The translations under genes were made by a program, and so were the position numbers. Below, in pieces: positions 51,242 through 60,126 of a stretch of 64,000 nt of DNA. This DNA is from Candidatus Nitrosotalea okcheonensis (lineage in GTDB: Archaea; Thermoproteota; Nitrososphaeria; Nitrososphaerales; Nitrosopumilaceae). Where the stretch lies: assembly GCF_900177045.1 (NCBI RefSeq), contig NZ_LT841358.1:761073-825072 (forward strand), in the 5' to 3' direction. Position 1 is the first letter of the stretch; each line of letters opens with the position of its first letter. A model generated the notes under the pieces. The model made no database searches, was not told the origin of the DNA, and saw only the letters and a program-made list of their open reading frames with translations.

Positions 51242-51413
51242 TATCTATAGGGTTTTCATTCATATAAGTAATTGAGTATGTGACATGGCCGTTTCTGAAA
51301 AATACGCTTGTCAGACATTCTCCTCAAATAATATCAAGCAGATTACATTGTTCTCGCCAATTCTTTCCAGTCCAGTTTCCCAGATAATTCAGTGATCATA
51401 TTCATCGTATGTC

Positions 51414-52499
51414 TCACCCTGTTGAATTGGTAAGATTTACGCCCAGTCTCCGTAATGCTTTGAGTATATGACCTTCGGTGGTAGAGTTGATTTCGTTTGT
51501 ATAGTTTTGATTTTCAGCATTGCTCTGTATCATATTTTGAGTAAAGTTGTTTCCAGTGTTTGATGGACTTGTCTGGTTTGAGTAAGTATTGTTGGTATCA
51601 TTTGACAATGTAAATGTCATGAGTTGTTTTGGAATCCAGATGGCATGTTTCTGGGACTCTGAATTGTTGTCGGCTTGTGCGAGAGTTTTATGTCCCACAG
51701 GTTCCAGCAACAGTTGGCCTTGGCACATCTGTTTGACATCAAGTGGCGGGTCAACAGCATCTTTTGTCACATTAGAAAATCTCAATAATTTTACTTGATA
51801 GAGAGTTGGCACATCAGTGTTTGCAGTCTTTGAATCATAAAGCGTACTTTCCACTGGAAAGGGAATATCATCTTGGAGGTAAAACGCATTGTCTCTTATC
51901 ACTTCAAATCCAACTTGATATACAGATGCGATGGCATTTCCCGTGTTTATTGTAGTGAACCTATTTACAATTAACTGGGGAATGGGTAATACATATTCGT
52001 CTACCAGTCCCCACGAGGTTCCAATCTTGAGCAATTGAGGTTTGTGCATGTTTGCATATTTTTGTAGATAAAATATAGTATGTGAAAGAGATGTAGCATA
52101 ATTCATGCTGGTACCATCAGTTGTAATTGTTGCAAAATCTGAAGATATGTGTAAAATGGAAAACCAATGTTTTCCTGCATCATCTGGTGTGAAAATCGCT
52201 TGAACTATCCAAGTCTGCCCAGTCTGTTCCTGCAAGAGTCCGATAAAGTCAAGTTCTACCTCATAACACGGAGTTGCATAATTTAGAGTAGGCTTTATGG
52301 AATAGTCACATATGTGATATGTGTAGCTTTGCTGAGGCAATATGCCCTTTCCAACATACCACGATGGGTATTCCTTTTGTTTTTCAATGACAAGACGCTC
52401 GAAACTATTGTCAAACCCTGTTGCGTATACAGGAATAATGAAAAATGAGATTATCATAATTGCTGCAACTGTCAAAATAATTTTTAACATGTTTTTCAA
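51414..52499 (-). CDS. Secreted protein of unknown function
   Basis: 361 residues. Signal peptide (about 6-26, ending PVYA), then a mixed alpha-beta extracellular domain with PSWYVGKGILPQQSYTYHIC (near 40-59), a second half with KLLRFSNVTKDAVDPPLDVKQMCQGQ, and an Asn/Thr-rich tail (SNDTNNTYSNQTSPSNTGNN) that looks heavily N-glycosylated. No C-terminal helix. The first part resembles secreted proteins repeatedly found in ammonia-oxidising archaea with no known role. Divergent to the gene at 52559. Confidence 0.75.
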   Translation of the reverse strand: MKNMLKIILTVAAIMIISFFIIPVYATGFDNSFERLVIEKQKEYPSWYVGKGILPQQSYTYHICDYSIKPTLNYATPCYEVELDFIGLLQEQTGQTWIVQAIFTPDDAGKHWFSILHISSDFATITTDGTSMNYATSLSHTIFYLQKYANMHKPQLLKIGTSWGLVDEYVLPIPQLIVNRFTTINTGNAIASVYQVGFEVIRDNAFYLQDDIPFPVESTLYDSKTANTDVPTLYQVKLLRFSNVTKDAVDPPLDVKQMCQGQLLLEPVGHKTLAQADNNSESQKHAIWIPKQLMTFTLSNDTNNTYSNQTSPSNTGNNFTQNMIQSNAENQNYTNEINSTTEGHILKALRRLGVNLTNSTG

Positions 52500-52558
52500 G
52501 CATCAATTGCTTAAAAACAGAAGATCTTGCTTTAAATTTCATAATTTTCTAAAATACA

Positions 52559-53797
52559 ATGACATCGAAAATACAGGAATTTGTTTGGCTTGAGCTCAAG
52601 CCTCAGCAGAGATTCAAAGATGATCAAGAAAATCAAGTCCTGAAAATAATCCAGTATGCCACGGAATTTGCATTCTTTGTTTTACGGAGCAAGTCTGAAA
52701 TGAGATTGATAGTCAGAACCACAAATATGAACCAAAAGATCTTTGGAACAATTGACGGCCTCACAGTAGAACGCATAGACCGGCCGCACTTTGAGCAAAT
52801 GGTCACAAGATATCTTGCATTAAAAAATCACTTTATGGTTCCCCTTGTAGACCTTGCAAAAATAGTAAAAAGTGATGTCTACTCTAAACTCTGGCAGCAG
52901 TCATCGGGGTGTATGATGGCCTGTTTTGTTCAGGACCAGACCAAAAAAATCTCAAATGTAATACATGACCAAGTGACCTCGCTTGAGAGTAAAATGTCAA
53001 AGAAAAATGCCGTATTTTCTAGCAAGAGAAAGATAGATCTCGCAGAAGCAAAAAGCAAACTTGCCGGACACAATCTGTATAATTGCTTTATTATATTTGG
53101 AGTAGAGGCAACTCTCCACAAATTCTCAGAATTGGATGCAGAAAAAAGAAATAGTGTAAATCAGGAGAAAATCCTGTTTGAAAACCATATTGCCAATCTA
53201 AAAAAAGACCTGACGGAGGAACAATTCAAAAAGGAACGTAAGAAACAAAACAGCATTCATCATGATAATATTAAAAAAATAAAAGACGCTTTCAAACTGG
53301 AGGTGGAAAGATCAAGGGCAGATATTGTCCGGTCAGCAAAAACGTTGGATGGCATCATCAATGTAGTTCTTCTCAACAGCTTTTCTCACAGAATCACATC
53401 TCGTAAGATCAGATTCATGTATGGAAAAAAGACTTTCAGGCAAAAACTTGCAGAGTTGTTTTCTGTCAAATCGATTGATCCATATACTTTCATGCCTCAA
53501 AAATTGCACTCAAAAAGTCTTGCCTTATCAGACATAGAGCTTGTATTCTTTTTGTCATTTCCGCAAGAAAAAGATATTCAGATAATCAATTTTGGCGTAG
53601 GTGTAACACCTACTTTTGTACACAGTCCTGCCCAAGATTTATCCCTGACAGATCTTACAATGCAATGCCATCCACATCAAGTATCGTCAAAGGACCAAGA
53701 CAGGTTGAATCGTTCAGTATATCATAGCCTCAAAGTTCATTGTGAGAAATGCGGTATTATGATCAATGTAAGAAAAGATGGAAAAACTGAGTACTAG
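52559..53797 (+). CDS. Stand-alone N-terminal-like domain of conjugation ATPases, with Cys-rich tail
   Basis: 412 residues without Walker motifs. Residues ~1-110 are alpha-beta; ~120-260 are rich in charged coiled-coil-like segments (LESKMSKKNAVFSSKRKIDL and FENHIANLKKDLTEEQFKKE). Residues ~270-350 contain NVVLLNSFSHRITSRKIRFMYG and the phrase LALSDIELVFFLSFPQEKDI, a pattern that in TraG/VirD4/VirB4-like ATPases lies just ahead of the motor (the S-x-x-E-L-x-x-x-x-x-x-P stretch). The C-terminus has HCEKCG. It may supply the substrate-binding domain that the ATPase at 37694 lacks. Inference from motif resemblance; no search was possible. Confidence 0.5.
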   Translation: MTSKIQEFVWLELKPQQRFKDDQENQVLKIIQYATEFAFFVLRSKSEMRLIVRTTNMNQKIFGTIDGLTVERIDRPHFEQMVTRYLALKNHFMVPLVDLAKIVKSDVYSKLWQQSSGCMMACFVQDQTKKISNVIHDQVTSLESKMSKKNAVFSSKRKIDLAEAKSKLAGHNLYNCFIIFGVEATLHKFSELDAEKRNSVNQEKILFENHIANLKKDLTEEQFKKERKKQNSIHHDNIKKIKDAFKLEVERSRADIVRSAKTLDGIINVVLLNSFSHRITSRKIRFMYGKKTFRQKLAELFSVKSIDPYTFMPQKLHSKSLALSDIELVFFLSFPQEKDIQIINFGVGVTPTFVHSPAQDLSLTDLTMQCHPHQVSSKDQDRLNRSVYHSLKVHCEKCGIMINVRKDGKTEY

Positions 53798-53904
53798 ATA
53801 CGGCATCCAATAATTTTGTATTCCACAATTAATTTTGATTGTGTATTATACTAGGCAGATTTGTTTAAATCAGTTTAATACTCATTACGTTTTGTTTGCA
53901 TGTT

Positions 53905-54603
53905 TTAGGCAGATCGCCTGTTCACAAATTTTCTTTTGTATACAAATCCAACAATCGATGTTCCTACAAAAGTTGCAGTCCAGTATAACCACAGGTTGTC
54001 AAAAACTCCTGAAAAAACAGCAGGTGCAAGGGAACGGATTGGATTCATTGATGCCCCAGAGATAAACGCAAAAAAGAAAATATCAAGTCCTATCATTCCT
54101 CCAATTGCAATTCCGCTAAAACCTCTCAGTCCGTTTGTGTGAACAACTAGCATGATTACTGCCATCAAGAGTGCTGTTGCCAATACCTCTACCCCAAAAA
54201 TCATCCATATTGGAAATGAATAGTTTGGGGTATTGACTCCAAGGTATGCTTCTGTTCCTATGACATTCTTGACAAAGATTATTCCTAAAAATGCACCAAT
54301 AGATTCTGCTCCAAAATAGATGGGCAGATGTGTTTTTGTAATGTGTTTTGTTATAAAATACGATATAGTAACTGCTGGATTGAAATGTGCGCGTGAGATC
54401 TTGCCAAATGTATACACCATCAGACAAACCCCGACAAAGGGAGCAAACGCCTCAAACCATGTGCCTATGGTTCCACCGGATTTTGCATGCAATACAACTG
54501 ATCCTGTGGCACAAGCTACCACGACGAACGTACCAATGATTTCGGCAAAAAATATCTTTTGATTAGAAGATAATTTGCTAGTTAGATTCAAGAGTTGTAA
54601 CAA
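53905..54603 (-). CDS. Aquaporin-family channel (MIP), probable arsenite/glycerol channel
   Basis: 232 residues, six membrane helices and two half-helices. The first selectivity motif is standard, HFNPAVT (near 73-79); the second is SMNPIRS (near 186-192), with Ile replacing Ala of NPA. Residue variation here is common in aquaglyceroporins. It is the last gene of the operon with ArsC and ArsM and overlaps arsC by 26 bp. Channels in such operons let arsenite leave the cell down its gradient after arsenate is reduced. Confidence 0.88.
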   Translation of the reverse strand: MLQLLNLTSKLSSNQKIFFAEIIGTFVVVACATGSVVLHAKSGGTIGTWFEAFAPFVGVCLMVYTFGKISRAHFNPAVTISYFITKHITKTHLPIYFGAESIGAFLGIIFVKNVIGTEAYLGVNTPNYSFPIWMIFGVEVLATALLMAVIMLVVHTNGLRGFSGIAIGGMIGLDIFFFAFISGASMNPIRSLAPAVFSGVFDNLWLYWTATFVGTSIVGFVYKRKFVNRRSA

Positions 54604-55006
54604 GTTCCTTTACCTTTTTTTCTATCTCGTTTCTTATTTCACGCACTTTTTCAATCGGTTTTCCCTTGGGATCCTCAATGCCCCAGTCTTGATAGTTTCC
54701 AAGAAACACGGCAGGACATTCTGCCTGGTCTATGCAGCCCATGCTCACCTTTAGAAAGGAGGAGCGAACCAGTTCCTCAGATAATTCCTTTGGTTTCTGT
54801 TTGCTAATATCTATACCAACTTCTTTCATTGCTTCTACTGCAACTGGATTAAGCCCTGGCGTTGGTCTTGACCCTGCACTGACTGGAATCCATCCATCAG
54901 GAGCATGTTTTCGAAGGAAGCCTTCTGCCATCTGACTTCTCCCGGCATTCTCTACACATACAAAGAGAATTTTTTTTCCTTCCTTGTGTTTCTCAAAGAA
55001 CTTCAT
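54578..55006 (-). CDS. arsC: Arsenate reductase, low-molecular-weight phosphatase type
   Basis: 142 residues. The active-site P-loop CVENAGR (Cys17-Arg23) matches CX5R of LMW-phosphatase-type ArsC, with KKILFVCVENAGRSQMAEGF at residues 11-30. A second cysteine pair in MGCIDQAECP (near 90-99) could act as the resolving cysteines of thioredoxin-linked ArsC. It reduces arsenate to arsenite. Operon order on the minus strand is arsM, arsC, aquaporin, with 7 bp between arsM and arsC. Confidence 0.94.
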   Translation of the reverse strand: MKFFEKHKEGKKILFVCVENAGRSQMAEGFLRKHAPDGWIPVSAGSRPTPGLNPVAVEAMKEVGIDISKQKPKELSEELVRSSFLKVSMGCIDQAECPAVFLGNYQDWGIEDPKGKPIEKVREIRNEIEKKVKELVTTLESN

Positions 55007-55013
55007 GGCATGA

Positions 55014-55772
55014 TCACTTTATTGCTCGGATGACAAGACTAGATATTTTTCTGCCATTTACCTTCTCTCCTTCCATGTATGGTCTCTCTTCTAAAACATC
55101 GACATTCACAAAACCAGCTTTTTTGATACTTTGAATATAATTCTCCCTTGTCAGTGCACCATCTATGCAACTACACCATTGTTCCGTATTGATCTGACCC
55201 TGTTCAATCTCTCTGTCAGTTACAAGATCAGAGATTACCATCCTTCCGCCTTGCTTCAATATTCTATGAACTTGCCTAAATGCGCTTGTCTTGTCGGTGG
55301 TAAGATTGATGACACAATTGCTGATAACTGCATCAACTATATTGTCATCTACTGGAATGTTCTTTTCAATGTCCCCCTTTCGAAATTCTACGTTAGTGTA
55401 ATTGCCTTCTTTTGCATTTTTTCTTGCCTTGTCTAGCATTTCATCTGTCATGTCAATTCCAATTACTTGCCCAGATTTTGAGACCTTGTTTGCAGACAGG
55501 AATGCATCTATTCCAGCACCAGAACCAAGATCCACGACAGTTTCTCCATCTTTTAGATTGGCAAATTTTATTGGGGTACCACATCCCACACCCAGAATCG
55601 CCGCTTCTGGAATTGATCTTAATTCATCCCGGTCATATCCAATTATCTTGCTTGCATCAATCAGGGAATCGTCAGTGCTGCATTCTCCGGGCATGCAGCA
55701 ACAGTCAGAATTACCAGTCAGTGCGATCTTTCCGTATCTTTCTTTTACCTTTTCTTTGATGATATCATCCAT
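55014..55772 (-). CDS. arsM: Arsenite S-adenosylmethionine methyltransferase
   Basis: 252 residues. ArsM methylates arsenite. Methyltransferase motif I is VVDLGSGAGID (79-89). Arsenite-binding cysteines fit the family: Cys64 in GVGCGTP, Cys153 in SNCVINL and Cys200/Cys202 in QWCSCIDGAL, plus an N-terminal CCCMPGEC cluster (24-31). First gene of the operon with arsC and the aquaporin. A perfect palindrome lies 7 bp upstream of its start, at 55779-55795. Confidence 0.93.
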   Translation of the reverse strand: MDDIIKEKVKERYGKIALTGNSDCCCMPGECSTDDSLIDASKIIGYDRDELRSIPEAAILGVGCGTPIKFANLKDGETVVDLGSGAGIDAFLSANKVSKSGQVIGIDMTDEMLDKARKNAKEGNYTNVEFRKGDIEKNIPVDDNIVDAVISNCVINLTTDKTSAFRQVHRILKQGGRMVISDLVTDREIEQGQINTEQWCSCIDGALTRENYIQSIKKAGFVNVDVLEERPYMEGEKVNGRKISSLVIRAIK

Positions 55773-55778
55773 GCAATA

Positions 55779-55795
55779 GGTTTACCAAGTAAACC
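55779..55795. promoter_or_regulatory. Perfect inverted repeat, operator of the ars operon
   Basis: GGTTTAC-CAA-GTAAACC, seven paired bases per arm with a 3-bp centre. It lies between arsM (start 55772) and the divergent HxlR-type regulator (start 55837), so a single bound dimer could control both. Such arm length fits winged-helix dimers. Confidence 0.75.
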
Positions 55796-55836
55796 ATTTA
55801 AGTTGTCAAGGATATACGATTGCAGTTGGTGTAAAA

Positions 55837-56217
55837 GTGGAAACTAAAAGAAAGTCTCTTCCAATTATCAAAGACAGTTGTAGTTTTGAGGGGTATGATG
55901 CGTTGTCTTTAATGTCGGAGACTGCAAAACTAAGAAAGATAATCACCAAGAGAGGCACACTTGAGATTTTAATTCCTTTATGTTGTACCACTGAACCTGT
56001 AAGATACAAGCAATTCAGACAAGCCCTGAAGGGAATAAGCAGTAGAACTTTGGCAATTAGATTAAAAGAATTGGAAAAAAGTGGAGTATTGGAAAGATTA
56101 TCGTATAACGAGATTCCACCTAGAGTAGAATACAAATTAACTGGCAAAGGACAGGAGCTTGTGGAATCAATGATTAATCTTTTGCAGTGGATGAAGAAAT
56201 GGTCTAAAACCAGATGA
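55837..56217 (+). CDS. HxlR-family winged-helix regulator, probable ars repressor
   Basis: 126 residues from GTG 55837. The HxlR signature is present: ITKRGTLEILIPLCCTTEPVR (near 37-57), YKQFRQALKGISSRTLAIRLKELEKSGV (near 58-85) and PPRVEYKLTGKGQELV (near 96-111). A vicinal Cys pair in PLCCTTE and a single Cys in DSCSF could sense As(III) or a similar thiophilic ion, unlike typical HxlR proteins. Its place opposite arsM with the palindrome between argues that it, not an ArsR protein, governs the operon. Confidence 0.82.
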   Translation: METKRKSLPIIKDSCSFEGYDALSLMSETAKLRKIITKRGTLEILIPLCCTTEPVRYKQFRQALKGISSRTLAIRLKELEKSGVLERLSYNEIPPRVEYKLTGKGQELVESMINLLQWMKKWSKTR

Positions 56218-56319
56218 TTTGTGCCACTGTCAAATAGTTTACAAATTAGAATCCATTCATAAAATGGAGAATGATTTTGTTGTGACTTGACTTTTGTTTA
56301 ATTTGTAATATTTTGTAAT

Positions 56320-58512
56320 TTATTTGTCTTCGTTGCCATCTCCAAAACTTAGTGCCGCTGCAAATCCGCGCCAATAACGCCTGACAAACCCATAGCCTGT
56401 GACAGCCAATGAAAAAAGCAACACCAATGTGGCAATCTTGTTGTAATCAGTGGTGTCTTGGGACACGGAATTGTATACATCAAAAGTCTGTGATGCCTTG
56501 CCACCCCAAGCGTTGTATGCACTAACTGTAGAATTTTTGTACCTATCAGACAGCATGATGATGCATCCCGTTGAGCAAGTAATGTTTTGTATTTTTCCAT
56601 CTACTAGAACCTGAGAGTACGATCCAAAGTTATTGTCAGGTCGAATTGATACCATTCCTTGGTACCTCGTACTGTTGAGTGTATTGTTTTGGTCCATGTT
56701 GATTACATACCTCCAATTTGTATCAAACTCAAATCCATGCTCTACAAACGAGAGTCGTTTTCCACCTGCAGTTATGGTAACATTATACGGCGATGGTTGT
56801 TCATACACCAAATTGAGAGGAAGATCAAGGGGATTTTGTGCAAGTACTTGTGATATGTCTGGTATTACCATCGATGTAAGATGTGCTTGTAAATTTATTA
56901 CTCCAGTACCTGTTGCCGTATTTTCTTTACCATACATGTCATTTAGTACAATTCCTGCAAAGATCCTGTCCCTGTCATGGATGACCTTTGTTCGTATAAA
57001 GTTCTGTTCATATGTTGCACCCTCTGAATAATCAGGTATCATCTTCAAATCAATTGGCACGTGGTTTATGGAACCATCAGAGTGCAAGGCAATTACAATC
57101 ACATCAGTACTGAATCTAGTATGTGGGTATCCAAAATAATATTTGAAAAGATCAAGTTTGTCCAGTCCTGCAAAGTTTACAGATTGTAATGTATTGATTA
57201 TTGTGGAATTATCATAACGTGTCTTCAATATTGTAAACAAAATGGGATGCTCAAATATGATATCACCGTATCCAGATTTTACAAACATGGCAGAGTTTTT
57301 TCCGGATTGTAGCGAGTCATCACGATATGCGAAATTATCATCGAGAAAATTTGCAGAATGTGACTCTGACCATGTCATGGTAACATTTAGCGGCACAGGT
57401 GTCAAGATACGGTACGCATAACTATTGTAAGAAAATGAGTTTATCTTGCTTCGTCTATATTCATGAATTCCCCGGTCCGAATCGTCCTGCCCCCCGCCTT
57501 TTGAACCAAGATAATGCATGGCTACTGCAGGCCTATTCCCAAACCCCCACCACTGGTTATCTTTTAGTACTGTATACCCATAACTTGAGTTGTATACCGG
57601 GTCATACGTTACAACTAATGCATCGGTCTTTGCAAATTGACTTTGGCCAATCAATCTTCCAATGTTGTACAGAGTTGTTTCATACGTGAAGGTATGTTTT
57701 TTGATATCTGAGCTAGTCTCCGGGACCCAATTTGTCTGGCCCTGTGCATATTCATATGAAAATGTCCAAGGCTTTGCCCGGGAATATAGTAGTGTATCAC
57801 TGCAAGACTTTTTTTGACATTGAAAATCTTTTTGCAAATACATGTCTGATGAGTAGACAGTATGTGCTGATATCGTACCAACCCTTTGATTCTTCCATTG
57901 GTATTGTGGATTGAAGACAATATTGATTCCATCCCAGATATAATATGTCCCGTCTAGGTTTCTCATCATAAAACCGTCTGTATCTGTCAAGTTTTGTTTT
58001 GTTAGATCAATTGTTACTTTTGGCAAGATTATCTTGGGAGAATATAAAGTACTTCCAGCAGTACTGCCTCTAAAACATGTACCACCAGCCTGTGGATTAA
58101 AACTGCAAATCAAGCCATAACCAAAAACAACTTGAGACAAAGTTGCGGCACTTGATCCAATTCCAATTTCGGCATGCCCTGTCTCCGTATATCCAAAAGA
58201 TTGTCCTCCCCCTGATGATATTGGCAAGACTTGGATCTGGCCAATTTGAAGACCAACTGTGCTGATTGGTTTTGGTTTGATTGACCAGCACCATGAATTC
58301 CAGTGTATGGTTATTGCAAAATCAAAAGCATCACCAGGATAAAACGTACCATCCGGGTTACTACGAGGCAATCCGTTGTACTGCGATGGAGTTGTATGCA
58401 TGCCCAACCAAACTTTGCAGCCAGGGATGACCACGTCTGCAAAAGATATTGGCATCATGGATGAAGAAAACAGGACTAGAGAAATTAGTGTCAGACCAAT
58501 GATTCTCTTCAC
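56320..58512 (-). CDS. Large secreted protein with C-terminal membrane anchor
   Basis: 730 residues. Signal peptide (about 4-25), extracellular beta-rich body with many Tyr, Ser and Asn, C-terminal helix (LVLLFSLAVTGYGFVRRYW, about 700-718) and a short cytoplasmic tail. Cysteines are few and paired (e.g. CQKKSCSD near 232-239; CSTGC near 648-652). It is 33 bp behind the pilin gene at 58546 and probably co-expressed, suggesting a surface or pilus-associated adhesin. No domain recognised. Confidence 0.78.
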   Translation of the reverse strand: MKRIIGLTLISLVLFSSSMMPISFADVVIPGCKVWLGMHTTPSQYNGLPRSNPDGTFYPGDAFDFAITIHWNSWCWSIKPKPISTVGLQIGQIQVLPISSGGGQSFGYTETGHAEIGIGSSAATLSQVVFGYGLICSFNPQAGGTCFRGSTAGSTLYSPKIILPKVTIDLTKQNLTDTDGFMMRNLDGTYYIWDGINIVFNPQYQWKNQRVGTISAHTVYSSDMYLQKDFQCQKKSCSDTLLYSRAKPWTFSYEYAQGQTNWVPETSSDIKKHTFTYETTLYNIGRLIGQSQFAKTDALVVTYDPVYNSSYGYTVLKDNQWWGFGNRPAVAMHYLGSKGGGQDDSDRGIHEYRRSKINSFSYNSYAYRILTPVPLNVTMTWSESHSANFLDDNFAYRDDSLQSGKNSAMFVKSGYGDIIFEHPILFTILKTRYDNSTIINTLQSVNFAGLDKLDLFKYYFGYPHTRFSTDVIVIALHSDGSINHVPIDLKMIPDYSEGATYEQNFIRTKVIHDRDRIFAGIVLNDMYGKENTATGTGVINLQAHLTSMVIPDISQVLAQNPLDLPLNLVYEQPSPYNVTITAGGKRLSFVEHGFEFDTNWRYVINMDQNNTLNSTRYQGMVSIRPDNNFGSYSQVLVDGKIQNITCSTGCIIMLSDRYKNSTVSAYNAWGGKASQTFDVYNSVSQDTTDYNKIATLVLLFSLAVTGYGFVRRYWRGFAAALSFGDGNEDK

Positions 58513-58545
58513 GCAGATTAGGAGAAATGATTTTAAAAAGCAAAA

Positions 58546-58971
58546 TTATTCCAGTGGAAATTCAAAGACTGAACCATGTGTTGTAACAATCTGCATCCTA
58601 GAGCCTGACGTGCCAGTTGATATTATCACAGGTTCATTTACTGGCAAAAATTTGGTTTGCGTACCATTGATAAATGTCATTGCATAGGATTGTTGCAATA
58701 CTGCGTCCACCATTACCCTGTCTAAATTAATATTTTCAAGGCCAAAATTTACTATTTCTACCTCTGATCCCGTTCCTGTGTTCCTTCCTGCCACAAGTGA
58801 TATGCTCTCGGACATTCTCTTTTGGGACGAGTCTAGCATTTGGTAAGCACTTTGTTGCTGATTGTCAAATTGGTCAGATGATGATACCATTACAACTCCC
58901 GCAATAGCAAGAGCTACTGTAAACATCAGAACTGTAGAGTATATCTCTGATATGCCCCTTCGTTGCATCAC
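58546..58971 (-). CDS. Archaeal type IV pilin / archaellin-like protein
   Basis: 141 residues. The start MMQRRGISEIYSTVLMFTVA is a class III signal peptide (basic residues, then G before a hydrophobic helix; predicted cut near RRG-ISEIYS) followed by the helical spine to about residue 28 and a small beta domain. It is typical of archaeal pilins processed by PibD-type peptidase. It precedes the large anchored protein at 56320. A second pilin-like protein is at 62831. Confidence 0.85.
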   Translation of the reverse strand: MMQRRGISEIYSTVLMFTVALAIAGVVMVSSSDQFDNQQQSAYQMLDSSQKRMSESISLVAGRNTGTGSEVEIVNFGLENINLDRVMVDAVLQQSYAMTFINGTQTKFLPVNEPVIISTGTSGSRMQIVTTHGSVFEFPLE

Positions 58972-59154
58972 AATAGCAAGATATGCCAGATTTAAAACAC
59001 CTGAACGATGATTTTTTCTCCATGTTTTTCATCATTTTGAGGTTTCTCTCAAGGACTTTTAGTCAGAAAATGTACGGCGATTCGATGGAATCTGTTCCAA
59101 AATCATCAAACATGCTAACAATCAGTTTTATAATCTCAAAACACATCCATAACA

Positions 59155-59580
59155 ATGGCAAAATACCAAGTCAGGAAGATTCTAGTTCCCATGGATGGAT
59201 CAAAAAACTCGTTTAGAGGGCTGGATACTGCAATATATCTTGCAAGACAGTGTGGGGCTACACTTACAGGACTGTTTGTCATGCCAATATATCCACAATC
59301 GTTTATGCCGATAACATATGATAAGAAATACCTTACAAAGGCTGCCAAGGAATTCATGGACAATGCAAAAAAACGCGCTGCTCAAAACGGCATAGTCTTT
59401 GTTGGAAAAACCACAATTGGAAAAGAATCGTCTGAGATAATTGATTTTGCTGCAAGAAACAAATTTGATATCATAGTGATAGGGGCAAGAGGCCTTGGCA
59501 GTGTAAAAGAAGCCTTTCTTGGCAGCGTATCTCATGCAGTAGTTCACAAATCAAAGATTCCCGTACTAGTAGTAAAATAA
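59155..59580 (+). CDS. Universal stress protein (UspA family), paralogue of 12416
   Basis: 141 residues. KILVPMDGSKNSFRGLDTAIYLARQCGA-type start (residues 6-32 region) and the nucleotide loop GARGLGSVKEAFLGSVSHAVVH with G-x2-G-x9-G-S intact (near 107-128), ending SKIPVLVVK. Strongly similar to the Usp at 12416. A TATA-like TTTTATAAT lies at about 59126-59134, within 30 bp of the ATG. It is followed after one base by the His-rich HIHAHL gene, so both form an operon. Confidence 0.92.
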   Translation: MAKYQVRKILVPMDGSKNSFRGLDTAIYLARQCGATLTGLFVMPIYPQSFMPITYDKKYLTKAAKEFMDNAKKRAAQNGIVFVGKTTIGKESSEIIDFAARNKFDIIVIGARGLGSVKEAFLGSVSHAVVHKSKIPVLVVK

Positions 59581-59581
59581 C

Positions 59582-60124
59582 GTGAAAAAAATCAAAGAAG
59601 AAAAAAGTAATACAAAAAAGAGAAACGGCAAGATAATAGTATTGTTAGTGATGACTGGAGTTATAGTTGGAATTGTTTATGCGGGATACATGTCCAACAA
59701 TGCATCGCCCAGTGCTGCACCTGCAGTTGATGGAATAGAATGCAACACAAGTGAAATTACAACATTTCACATACATGCACATCTTGATTTTTATGTTAAC
59801 AGCAACCATTTGACAGTACCAGAAAGAATCGGAATAGTTGACAACAAATGCCTCTATTGGTTACATACGCATGATTCTAGTGGAGTCATACACATCGAGT
59901 CGCCAAAATCACAGGAATTTACCCTAGGACAATTCATGGACATCTGGAAGGCCTCGGGAGACTTTCCCATCTATGGCGCAACTGCAAAAATATTTGTCAA
60001 TGGGCAACTTGTGAATACATCATCAAACGATACCAAGATAAACAAACATGACGAGATTGCTCTGGTCTATGGAAATGTACCGCCTGCAATTCCATCATTT
60101 TATCAGTTTGACCCTGGTGAATAG
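59582..60124 (+). CDS. Membrane-anchored His-rich protein (HIHAHL family), paralogue of 28467
   Basis: 180 residues from GTG 59582. Basic N-terminus, anchor helix (about 17-36), then FHIHAHLDFYVNSNHLTVPE (near 61-80), LYWLHTHDSSGVIHIESP (near 91-108), FTLGQFMDIWKA (near 114-125) and a final YGNVPPAIPSFYQF. The same blocks in the same order occur in the 28467 protein. The six or more clustered histidines suggest an external metal site. Co-transcribed with Usp; a remnant of a copper-type ATPase lies directly behind on the other strand. Confidence 0.77.
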   Translation: MKKIKEEKSNTKKRNGKIIVLLVMTGVIVGIVYAGYMSNNASPSAAPAVDGIECNTSEITTFHIHAHLDFYVNSNHLTVPERIGIVDNKCLYWLHTHDSSGVIHIESPKSQEFTLGQFMDIWKASGDFPIYGATAKIFVNGQLVNTSSNDTKINKHDEIALVYGNVPPAIPSFYQFDPGE

Positions 60125-60126
60125 AT

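Noticed and set aside
58983-59216. 77-codon plus-strand frame before the Usp gene
   Set aside because: Overlaps the start of the Usp gene and its likely TATA box; no motif.
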